From NCBI GenBank assembly GCA_047975025.1, contig JBKECY010000007.1:1-64000 (forward strand): DNA of 64,000 bases, read 5' to 3'. Source of the stretch: JBKECY01 sp047975025. GTDB lineage: Bacteria > Bacillota > Clostridia > Lachnospirales > Lachnospiraceae. The notes beneath the pieces are model-generated. The model worked only from the letters and a program-made list of their open reading frames with translations, was not told the DNA's origin and searched no databases. A program made the translations under genes and the position numbers. Of the stretch, positions 7,892-15,700 are shown in pieces (positions within the stretch are counted from its first letter, which is position 1; the number at the start of each line of letters is the position of its first letter).

Positions 7892-9559
7892 TTACTTCGG
7901 TATCTCTAAGATCGCGCCACGATTACCTGAAGTAACCATAGCTTCATAACGCGCCAGATATCCAGTTGTTATTTTGGCTTTTCTAGGCTGCCATGCCTCT
8001 TTTCGTCTGAGCAACTCCTCATCCGAAACATCCATTTTTATTGACAGATTCGGAATATCGATTTCAATCGTATCCCCCTCCTGAATTAAGGCAATCGGAC
8101 CGCCGACCGCCGCTTCCGGAGAGATATGCCCGATCGAAGCTCCTCGGGATGCTCCGCTGAAACGACCATCTGTTATAAGCGCTACACTTGAGCCCAGACC
8201 CATACCGGCAATTGCAGATGTTGGATTCAGCATCTCACGCATACCCGGTCCGCCTTTGGGGCCTTCGTAACGAATTACCACCACATCACCCGAAACAATC
8301 TTACCGCTCTTGATGGCCTCAATAGCATCCTCTTCACAGTCAAACACACGTGCAGGTCCGGTATGCTTCATCATTTCAGGTACCACAGCGGAACGCTTCA
8401 CGACACCTCCGTCAGGTGCTACATTGCCGCTTAATACTGCAAGGCCGCCGGTTGTGCTAAATGGCTGCTCTATGGGACGTATTACATCATGATCCCGGTT
8501 ACTGTATCCTTTGATGACCTCACCCACTGATTTCCCGGAAATAGTCAGACAGTCGCGATTAAGAAGGCCTTTTTTATCCAGCTCATTCATTACCGCATAT
8601 ACACCACCTGCTTCGTTCAAATCCTCCATATAAGTATGTCCTGCCGGAGCCAGATGACAAAGATTTGGTGTCTTTTCACTAACTGCATTAGCTTCTTTTA
8701 TATCAAGTTCCATCCCAATCTCATGTGCAATTGCCGGGATATGAAGCATGGAGTTTGTTGAGCATCCAAGTGCCATATCCACCGTAAGTGCATTCATAAT
8801 TGCTTCCGGAGTCATAATATCAAGAGGGCAAAGATTTGCCTCCCACACTTTCATAACCTGCATACCCACCTGCTTCGCAAGCCGGATTCTTTCAGAATAT
8901 ACCGCCGGAATCGTCCCATTGCCCGGCAACCCCATGCCGAGTGCTTCCGTAAGACAGTTCATGCTGTTCGCCGTATACATACCTGAACAGGAACCACAGG
9001 TCGGACATGCTTTATTTTCAAACTCTAATACTTCCTCTTCCGTCAGCTTACCTGCTGAGAAACCGCCCACTGCTTCAAACATACTGGAAAGACTTGTTTT
9101 ACTTCCTTTGACACGACCGGCCAACATAGGCCCCCCACTAATAAACACCGTAGGAATATTAATTCTGGCAGCTGCCATCAGCATACCCGGTACGTTTTTA
9201 TCACAGTTAGGAACCATAACCAAAGCATCGAACTGGTGCGCCATTGCAACAGCTTCAATTGAATCGGCAACCAGATCTCTGGTTACAAGAGAATACTTCA
9301 TGCCGCTATGTCCCATCGCAATGCCATCACAGACAGCAATCGCCGGAAACATGACCGGAGTTCCGCCTGCCATCGCAACGCCCATTTTTACCGCATCAAC
9401 TATTTTATCCAGATTCATGTGTCCAGGTACGATTTCATTATAAGAACTAACAACGCCTACTAAAGGACGTTCCATCTCTTCTTTTGTAAAGCCCAATGCA
9501 TTAAACAGAGAACGATGTGGTGCCTGCTGCATTCCTTTTTTCACTGAATCACTTCTCAT
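7892..9559 (-). CDS. Dihydroxy-acid dehydratase
   Basis: Fe-S enzyme that dehydrates dihydroxyisovalerate and dihydroxymethylvalerate to the 2-oxo acids of valine and isoleucine. The 555 residues are of standard IlvD length. Cluster cysteines are in PNCDKNVPGML and ACPTCGSCSGMYTANSM; the C-terminal GRFSGASRG motif is intact. It lies between leuB (24 bases upstream) and ilvB (12 bases downstream), consistent with a branched-chain operon. Confidence 0.95.
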   Translation of the reverse strand: MRSDSVKKGMQQAPHRSLFNALGFTKEEMERPLVGVVSSYNEIVPGHMNLDKIVDAVKMGVAMAGGTPVMFPAIAVCDGIAMGHSGMKYSLVTRDLVADSIEAVAMAHQFDALVMVPNCDKNVPGMLMAAARINIPTVFISGGPMLAGRVKGSKTSLSSMFEAVGGFSAGKLTEEEVLEFENKACPTCGSCSGMYTANSMNCLTEALGMGLPGNGTIPAVYSERIRLAKQVGMQVMKVWEANLCPLDIMTPEAIMNALTVDMALGCSTNSMLHIPAIAHEIGMELDIKEANAVSEKTPNLCHLAPAGHTYMEDLNEAGGVYAVMNELDKKGLLNRDCLTISGKSVGEVIKGYSNRDHDVIRPIEQPFSTTGGLAVLSGNVAPDGGVVKRSAVVPEMMKHTGPARVFDCEEDAIEAIKSGKIVSGDVVVIRYEGPKGGPGMREMLNPTSAIAGMGLGSSVALITDGRFSGASRGASIGHISPEAAVGGPIALIQEGDTIEIDIPNLSIKMDVSDEELLRRKEAWQPRKAKITTGYLARYEAMVTSGNRGAILEIPK

Positions 9560-9583
9560 AAGACTGCCTCCTTTTATCTAAAA

Positions 9584-10672
9584 TTATAGTATAATCTCTT
9601 CTGCTATCAAGTCTCCCATTTGAGAGGTAGAAACTTGCGTCATATGTTCTGACATAATATCTATTGTTCGATATCCTTTTTCCAAAACAGCAGCCACCGC
9701 CTTTTCAACTGCGTCCGCTTCTGTATCCAAATCTAAAGAATAACGCAACAGCATTGCCGCTGAAAGAATCGTTGCAATTGGATTTGCCGTATTGCTGCCG
9801 GCAATATCCGGTGCCGAACCATGGCTGGGTTCATACAGGCCGAATCTGGTCTCATTGAGACTGGCTGAAGCAAGCATACCAATTGACCCTGTTACCATAC
9901 TTGCCTCATCTGAAAGAATATCTCCAAACATGTTTTCCGTAAGAATGACATCAAATTGACCGGGATTACGTACCAACTGCATGGCACAGTTGTCGACCAG
10001 CATATGTTCCAAAGTAACCTGTGGATAATCCTTTGCTACTTCTTCAACAATTTTGCGCCATAACCTTGAAGTATCTAAAACATTAGCTTTGTCTACACTT
10101 GTCAGCTTTTTACCGCGCTTCATGGCTGTTTCAAATCCGCGAATGGCAATTCTGCGAATTTCCTTCTCATTGTACACTAAAGTATCTGTTGCCTCGAGAA
10201 TGCCGTCTACTGTCTCCGTCTTTCTGTCTCCAAAATAAAGTCCGCCGGTCAATTCTCTGATAATCATCATATCAAATCCTTCACCAATGATTTCATCGCG
10301 CAACGGGCAGGCCGCCTGTAGCTGACTATATAAATAGGCCGGTCTTAGATTTGCAAAAAGATTTAATTCTTTACGAATTCCCAGAAGTCCTGCTTCCGGC
10401 CGTTTAGCCGGTTCCAATTGATACCATGGAGATGTGGCTGCATCACCGCCAATTGAGCCCATCAGCACAGCATCAGCGGCCTTAGAAGCATCTATTGTTT
10501 CCTGCGGCAGCGGAATTCCGTATTGATCAATTGCTGCTCCTCCCAGTAACACTTCTGTAAATTCAAATGTATGCCCGGCAAGCTGTCCTACCTTTTGCAG
10601 TGCTTTTCTGGCTTCTGTTACAATCTCTGGTCCAATCCCGTCTCCTGGAATCACAACAATGTTATACTTCAT
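9584..10672 (-). CDS. 3-isopropylmalate dehydrogenase
   Basis: Oxidises and decarboxylates 3-isopropylmalate in leucine synthesis using NAD+. The protein is 362 residues from the ATG at 10672, which follows GAGGTGG; the frame is open for 35 further codons upstream, but those do not belong to the family. Motifs: VIPGDGIGPEI at the N terminus, the Arg-containing RELTGGLYFG, the Lys-Asp pair in ANVLDTSRLW/VDNCAM, and the NAD loop HGSAPDIAGSNTANP. It is the first gene of the leuB-ilvD-ilvB-serA operon; leuA, leuC and leuD are not here. Confidence 0.94.
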   Translation of the reverse strand: MKYNIVVIPGDGIGPEIVTEARKALQKVGQLAGHTFEFTEVLLGGAAIDQYGIPLPQETIDASKAADAVLMGSIGGDAATSPWYQLEPAKRPEAGLLGIRKELNLFANLRPAYLYSQLQAACPLRDEIIGEGFDMMIIRELTGGLYFGDRKTETVDGILEATDTLVYNEKEIRRIAIRGFETAMKRGKKLTSVDKANVLDTSRLWRKIVEEVAKDYPQVTLEHMLVDNCAMQLVRNPGQFDVILTENMFGDILSDEASMVTGSIGMLASASLNETRFGLYEPSHGSAPDIAGSNTANPIATILSAAMLLRYSLDLDTEADAVEKAVAAVLEKGYRTIDIMSEHMTQVSTSQMGDLIAEEIIL

Positions 10673-10740
10673 AATCGCCACCTCAAATTTCCATTTTATA
10701 TTCAGTCTTTTTATCTGTCTGCTATTCTTAATCAAGCCAA

Positions 10741-10771
10741 ACACGACCACCAGGATTTCCGGCGGTCGTGT
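10741..10771 (-). terminator. Hairpin between yajC and leuB
   Basis: An 11-bp stem (ACACGACCACC 10741-10751 with GGCGGTCGTGT 10761-10771; one pair is G-U in the minus transcript) with a 9-base loop. The following T-run is short (TTTGGCTT), so it may be a weak yajC terminator or an attenuator ahead of leuB. Confidence 0.45.
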
Positions 10772-10794
10772 CTGCACAAATGCACGTCTTCATG

Positions 10795-11091
10795 CTATTC
10801 TGAAATTGCGCTTTCAGCCTTTTCAACTTCAGCTATCGCGGCCTTTCTCATTGGGATTCTGCAATTCTTATTATTACCAAATTCAACTACAACATCTTCT
10901 TCAGTCAAATCGATAATAACACCGTAAAATCCACTCGTCGTCACTACACTATCACCAACTGCCATGCTGGCCAGCAGTTCACGCATTTTTTTCTGTTCTT
11001 TCTTCTGCGGACGAATCATCATAAAATAAATCAACGCAATCATGACAACGACCCAGACAATCATGCCAGCTCCACTACTTAACCATTCCAT
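10795..11091 (-). CDS. Preprotein translocase subunit YajC
   Basis: Small inner-membrane protein that joins SecDF at the SecYEG translocon. The 98 residues show one N-terminal membrane segment (MIVWVVVMIALIYFMMIRPQ) with the typical MIRPQKKEQK turn, then a small cytoplasmic beta domain (VVTTSGFYGVIIDLTEEDVV). It lies downstream of tgt, the common bacterial arrangement, but has its own promoter and a GGAGGA ribosome binding site. Confidence 0.93.
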   Translation of the reverse strand: MEWLSSGAGMIVWVVVMIALIYFMMIRPQKKEQKKMRELLASMAVGDSVVTTSGFYGVIIDLTEEDVVVEFGNNKNCRIPMRKAAIAEVEKAESAISE

Positions 11092-11174
11092 CTTCTTGTC
11101 CTCCTAAATGACTTGTATCAGCGAATCGAATTTTCGCTATATCCATATACGCTCAAAGTGCGAATATCCCTATT

Positions 11175-11203
11175 ATAATACACAAATATCTTTTTATTAG
11201 CAA
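11175..11203 (-). promoter_or_regulatory. Promoter of yajC
   Basis: TTGCTA (11203-11198), 17 bases, then TATTAT (11180-11175) on the minus strand; an overlapping TATAAT lies 3 bases further on. The transcript would have an ~80-base leader. Confidence 0.6.
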
Positions 11204-11248
11204 GGGGTTTTCATTATAATAGCCTTAAATCTTTATAAAATCCTTAAT

Positions 11249-12379
11249 TTATTGCTGACCTTTGAATCCGTCCAATTTACTTTCTTTGAATTTCGCAAAA
11301 GAACCTTCTTCAATTGCACCTCTGATTTCTTCCATCAGGGTGTTATAGAAATAGAGATTATGCAGAACGCACAGGCGCATCCCTAACATCTCCTTGGCTT
11401 TGAGTAAATGACGTATATAGGCCCTGCTGTAATGCTGACATGCGGGACATTGACAGCCTTCTTCGATTGGCAGGTCATCCAGCTCATACTTCGCATTAAA
11501 TAGATTCCTTTTGCCCTGATTTGTATACACATGTCCATGACGTCCATTACGTGCGGGGTAAACACAGTCAAAAAAATCAATACCGCGAGCCACACCTTCC
11601 AAAATATTTTCCGGAGTTCCAACCCCCATTAAGTAGGTAGGTTTGTTCTGAGGAAGAAAGGGCACAGTTTCTTCCAGAATATGATACATTTCTTCGTGGG
11701 ACTCACCGACTGCAAGACCGCCGACCGCATATCCGTCCAAATCGAACTCAGAAATCATCCGCGCATGTTCTCTGCGTATATCTGCAAAAATCGCACCCTG
11801 ATTGATTCCAAAAAGCAGTTGCTGCCGATTAAGTGTATCCTCCTGCTGATTTAGAGACTTCATTTTAATCTGACATCTCTGCAGCCAGCGGGTCGTACGA
11901 TCCACAGAGTTTTGTACATATTCGCGCGGTGCAGTACTTGGCGGGCATTCATCAAACGCCATTGCGATTGTTGAGGCAAGATTCGATTGTATCTGCATGC
12001 TTTCTTCCGGTCCCATGAAAATCTTGCGGCCGTCAATATGAGAACGAAAATACACCCCTTCTTCTTTTATCTTTCGAAGACCGGATAGGGAAAACACTTG
12101 AAATCCGCCAGAATCTGTAAGTACCGGCTTTTCCCAATTCATGAATTTACGAATCCCTCCCATTTTTTTAATTGTCGCATCTCCGGTCCTTACATGCAGG
12201 TGATATGTATTAGACAGCTGGACTTGCGTCTTGATATCCAGCAGATCCATGGTCGATACGGCTCCTTTAATGGCAGCAACCGTTCCAACGTTCATAAAAA
12301 GCGGGGTCTGTACTGTCCCATGAACGGTTGTCAGGGCTGCTCTCTTGGCCTGACCATCTTTTGCAAGTATTTGATACAT
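11249..12379 (-). CDS. tRNA-guanine transglycosylase (queuosine)
   Basis: Exchanges guanine-34 of GUN-anticodon tRNAs for the queuosine precursor preQ1. The 376 residues contain active-site Asp89 in VLTDSGGFQVFSL, the nucleophile Asp in GIDFFDCVYPARNGRHG, and the zinc site CQCPAC with the downstream His in CVLHNLYFY. The N-terminal MNVGTVAAIKG is typical. RBS AAAGGAG precedes the start. Queuosine synthesis genes are not in the window. Confidence 0.95.
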   Translation of the reverse strand: MYQILAKDGQAKRAALTTVHGTVQTPLFMNVGTVAAIKGAVSTMDLLDIKTQVQLSNTYHLHVRTGDATIKKMGGIRKFMNWEKPVLTDSGGFQVFSLSGLRKIKEEGVYFRSHIDGRKIFMGPEESMQIQSNLASTIAMAFDECPPSTAPREYVQNSVDRTTRWLQRCQIKMKSLNQQEDTLNRQQLLFGINQGAIFADIRREHARMISEFDLDGYAVGGLAVGESHEEMYHILEETVPFLPQNKPTYLMGVGTPENILEGVARGIDFFDCVYPARNGRHGHVYTNQGKRNLFNAKYELDDLPIEEGCQCPACQHYSRAYIRHLLKAKEMLGMRLCVLHNLYFYNTLMEEIRGAIEEGSFAKFKESKLDGFKGQQ

Positions 12380-12411
12380 TTTAAACTCCTTTTTTGTGTA
12401 ATAATATATTT

Positions 12412-12440
12412 AGTATACTGTTTTAACGTATAAAACACAA
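12412..12440 (-). promoter_or_regulatory. Promoter of tgt
   Basis: TTGTGT (12440-12435), 17 bases, TATACT (12417-12412) on the minus strand, 33 bases before the tgt start codon. Confidence 0.6.
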
Positions 12441-12495
12441 GATTTACTGCAATAAAAATAGTATACCTTTTTAGTAATGTTTATTCTTTTTTAAG

Positions 12496-12524
12496 TTGTC
12501 TTTTACAACCCAATGTCGTATAAT
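12496..12524 (+). promoter_or_regulatory. Promoter of the dehydratase activase gene
   Basis: TTGTCT (12496-12501), 17-base spacer and a perfect TATAAT (12519-12524). Transcription should begin near 12531, at the very edge of the first structured repeat, giving a leader of about 210 bases. Confidence 0.7.
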
Positions 12525-12531
12525 GTAACTT

Positions 12532-12608
12532 ATCAGCAGGAAATCAAGCGGCCCCGTCAGGGGACATTTGATTTTACCTGATAAGTTAATGACAGACCTT
12601 TAGGTCTG
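12532..12608 (+). repeat. Structured direct repeat, copy 1
   Basis: 77 bases beginning ATCAGCAGGAAATC and ending AGGTCTG. It matches 12639-12715 at 76 of 77 positions. Paired segments include ATCAG/CTGAT, AAATCAA/TTGATTT and CCCC/GGGG, then CAGACC/GGTCTG. Confidence 0.9.
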
Positions 12609-12612
12609 GAAT

Positions 12613-12636
12613 CTATGAGAAGTCTACTTCTCATAG
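12613..12636 (+). repeat. Perfect hairpin between the two repeats
   Basis: CTATGAGAAG and CTTCTCATAG form a perfect 10-bp stem with loop TCTA. It occurs once, in the 30-base spacer between the direct repeats. Confidence 0.85.
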
Positions 12637-12638
12637 GC

Positions 12639-12715
12639 ATCAGCAGGAAATCAAGCGGCCCCGTCAGGGGACATTTGATTTTACCTGATAAGTTAATGAC
12701 AGACCTTTAGGTTTG
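12639..12715 (+). repeat. Structured direct repeat, copy 2
   Basis: Second copy of the 77-base repeat, offset 107 bases from the first. The only difference is a C to T change at 12713, which turns one pair of the small 3' stem into G-U and so keeps the fold. It ends 27 bases before the ATG at 12743. Confidence 0.9.
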
Positions 12716-12742
12716 AATAGAAAGTGAAAATTGGTTATCTCT

Positions 12743-15700
12743 ATGGAAAAATACACATTAGGCATTGACATCGGTTCTACAACCGTAAAAATTGCCATCA
12801 TGAATACAGCTCATGAAATACTATTTAACGATTACGAAAGACACTTTGCAAACATTCAGGAAACTTTGGCTCTTCTCCTTAGAAGAGCTTTTGAATCGCT
12901 CGGAGAGATTTCTGTTTCTCCTGTAATCACAGGCTCTGGTGGTCTATCACTTGCAACGCACCTGGATATTGATTTTGTACAGGAGGTTATTGCAGTTTCC
13001 ACCTCACTAAAAGAATTGCTGCCTGCAACAGATGTCGCAATTGAATTAGGTGGCGAGGACGCCAAAATCATCTACTTTGAAGGCGGTAATGTTGAACAGC
13101 GTATGAATGGTATCTGTGCCGGCGGAACCGGCTCTTTTATTGACCAGATGGCTTCCCTGCTTCAGACGGATGCCATTGGACTTAATGAATATGCCAAAGA
13201 ATATCAGGCTTTGTATCCAATCGCTGCACGCTGCGGCGTATTTGCCAAAACGGATATTCAGCCTCTGATTAATGACGGAGCAAAAAAAGAAGATTTGGCC
13301 GCCTCCATTTTCCAGGCGGTCGTGAATCAGACCATCAGTGGTCTGGCCTGTGGCAAGCCTATTCGCGGACATGTGGCGTTTCTGGGTGGTCCATTGCACT
13401 TTTTGTCAGAATTACGCAATGCCTTTGTAAGAACTCTAAAACTGGATGAGGAACACGCACTGATTCCCAATAACTCGCATCTATTTGCCGCCATTGGGTC
13501 TGCGCTTCATGCCAAAGAGGAAAAGACGCTTCCGCTGACTTCACTGATTCAAAAGTTTGAATCTCCCATTGAGATGGCTTTTGAAGTAGACCGTATGCTT
13601 CCTCTGTTCGCAGATGATGATGAATACAAACATTTTGAAGAACGTCAGGCAAAATATAAGGTAACTACAACAGATTTAGCTTCCTATGAAGGTTCCTGCT
13701 ACCTTGGAATTGATGCAGGTTCCACAACTACTAAAGCCGCACTGGTTGCAGAAGACGGCTCGCTACTGTATTCCTTTTACAGCAGCAATGACGGGAATCC
13801 TTTAAAAACTACCATGCGGGCAATTCACGATATATATGATAAACTGCCTTCTTCGGCACATATTGCCTACTCCTGCTCTACCGGTTATGGTGAGGCACTT
13901 GTGAAAGCGGCTTTGATGCTGGATGAGGGTGAAGTTGAGACTGTTTCACATTATTATGCAGCTGCTTTTTTTGATCCTGAAGTCGATTGTATCCTGGATA
14001 TCGGCGGCCAGGATATGAAATGTATTAAAATCAAAAACAATACGGTAGATAGTGTGCAGCTAAATGAAGCCTGTTCTTCCGGATGTGGTTCTTTTATTGA
14101 AACCTTTGCTAAATCTTTGAATTATTCAGTACAGGATTTTGCCAAGGCTGCGTTGTTTGCCAAAAATCCTATTGATTTAGGCACAAGATGTACCGTTTTT
14201 ATGAACTCAAAAGTAAAACAGGCGCAAAAGGAAGGGGCTGAAGTTGCTGACATCTCTGCCGGATTAGCCTATTCCGTCATTAAGAATGCTCTCTATAAGG
14301 TCATCAAGGTATCTGATGCATCTGAGCTCGGGCGCCACATTGTTGTACAAGGCGGAACCTTCTATAATGACGCCGTACTAAGAAGTTTTGAGCAAATTGC
14401 GGGATGCGAAGCCATCCGACCGGATATCGCCGGTATTATGGGGGCTTTCGGAGCTGCTTTGATTGCCCGGGAACGCCATGTCTCCGGTGCCGCAACTACT
14501 ATGCTTTCCATTGACAAAATTGACTCTCTTGAGTACAGTACCTCAATGGCCAATTGCAAAGGATGTACAAATAATTGTCGTCTGACAATCAACAAATTCA
14601 CTGGCGGCCGTCAGTTCATCACCGGCAATCGTTGCGAAATTGGTATCGGTAAGCGAAAAAACGAGGCGAATCTGCCTAATCTTTTTGACTATAAATATAA
14701 ACGAATCTTCTCGTACGAGCCGTTGGACGAAGTGAGTGCTGTTCGGGGCAAGGTTGGTATCCCAAGGGTTCTCAATATGTTTGAAAATTACCCGTTTTGG
14801 TATACGTTTTTTACGGAATTGAAATATCAGGTGGTTCTCTCGCCCACTTCAACCAAGAAAATATATGAGCTTGGAATTGAATCCATACCCAGTGAATCTG
14901 AGTGCTATCCTGCTAAGCTGGCGCATGGACATGTTTCGTGGCTGATTCACCAGGATGTTAAATTTATATTTTACCCTTGTATACCGTATGAAAGAAAAGA
15001 ATTTGATGAGGCAGTCAACAATTACAACTGTCCTATTGTAACCTCGTATCCTGAAAATATTAAAAACAACATAGATGAATTAAAAGATTCGGATATTGTA
15101 TTTATGAATCCTTTCTTTTCCTTTGCCGATGAGAGTGTATTGGCCAAACGTCTGATTGAGGAATTCCCTTCTATTCCAGCTTCAGAGGTAAGACAAGCTG
15201 TCAGTCTGGCCTGGCAGGAACAGGTAAACGCCCGGCAGGATGTTATGAAAAAAGGTGAGGAGACCCTGCAGTACCTTAAAGACAATAATAAGCGCGGGAT
15301 TGTTCTGGCTGGCCGCCCATATCATATTGACCCGGAAATCCACCATGGTATTCCCGAATTAATCAACGGATTTGGATTGGCGGTTTTAACAGAAGATTCA
15401 ATCTCACACCTTGCCCCTATCGAACGGCCTTTGCGGGTAAATGATCAGTGGATGTACCACACACGTCTTTATGCCTCGGCAAATTATGTAAAAAGCAGTG
15501 ACAACCTTGATTTGATTCAGCTGAATTCATTCGGCTGCGGTCTGGATGCCGTTACCACAGATGAAGTATATGAAATATTAGAACGTAGTGGAAAGATTTA
15601 TACCTGCTTAAAGATTGATGAGGTAAACAACCTCGGAGCTGCCCGTATTCGTGTTCGTTCTTTGTTAGCGGCTATTCGCGTAAGAGACGACAAAAAGATG

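Larger units (their letters stand above)
12531..12742 (+). promoter_or_regulatory. Structured tandem-repeat leader RNA
   Basis: The region between the predicted start of transcription and the start codon holds, in order: hairpin A (12532 to about 12590, an extended imperfect stem with a CCCC-GTCA-GGGG tip), hairpin B (CAGACC-TTTA-GGTCTG), a perfect 10-bp hairpin C (12613-12636, loop TCTA), then near-identical copies of A and B. The period is 107 bases. No T-run follows any stem, so these are not ordinary terminators. There is no strong ribosome binding site after the last hairpin. I know of no RNA family with this form; a riboswitch, protein-binding leader or repeat insertion are all possible. 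Confidence 0.6.

Noticed and set aside
8748..9443. Long open frame on the plus strand opposite ilvD (231 codons)
   Set aside because: It lies wholly inside a strongly conserved gene, has no ribosome binding site and no recognisable domain; it is a mirror of ilvD codon use.
10673..10777. Open frame upstream of leuB rich in Ile, Leu and Val (EILVVVFGLIK), as a possible attenuator peptide
   Set aside because: It is in frame with leuB without a stop, has no ribosome binding site, and the residues arise from the hairpin arm; leuB proteins start at MKYNIVVIPG.
12531..12715. Tandem hairpins as a guanidine-II (mini-ykkC) riboswitch
   Set aside because: That class needs ACGR tetraloops; the loops here are GTCA, TTTA and TCTA and the gene is not a guanidine transporter or related.
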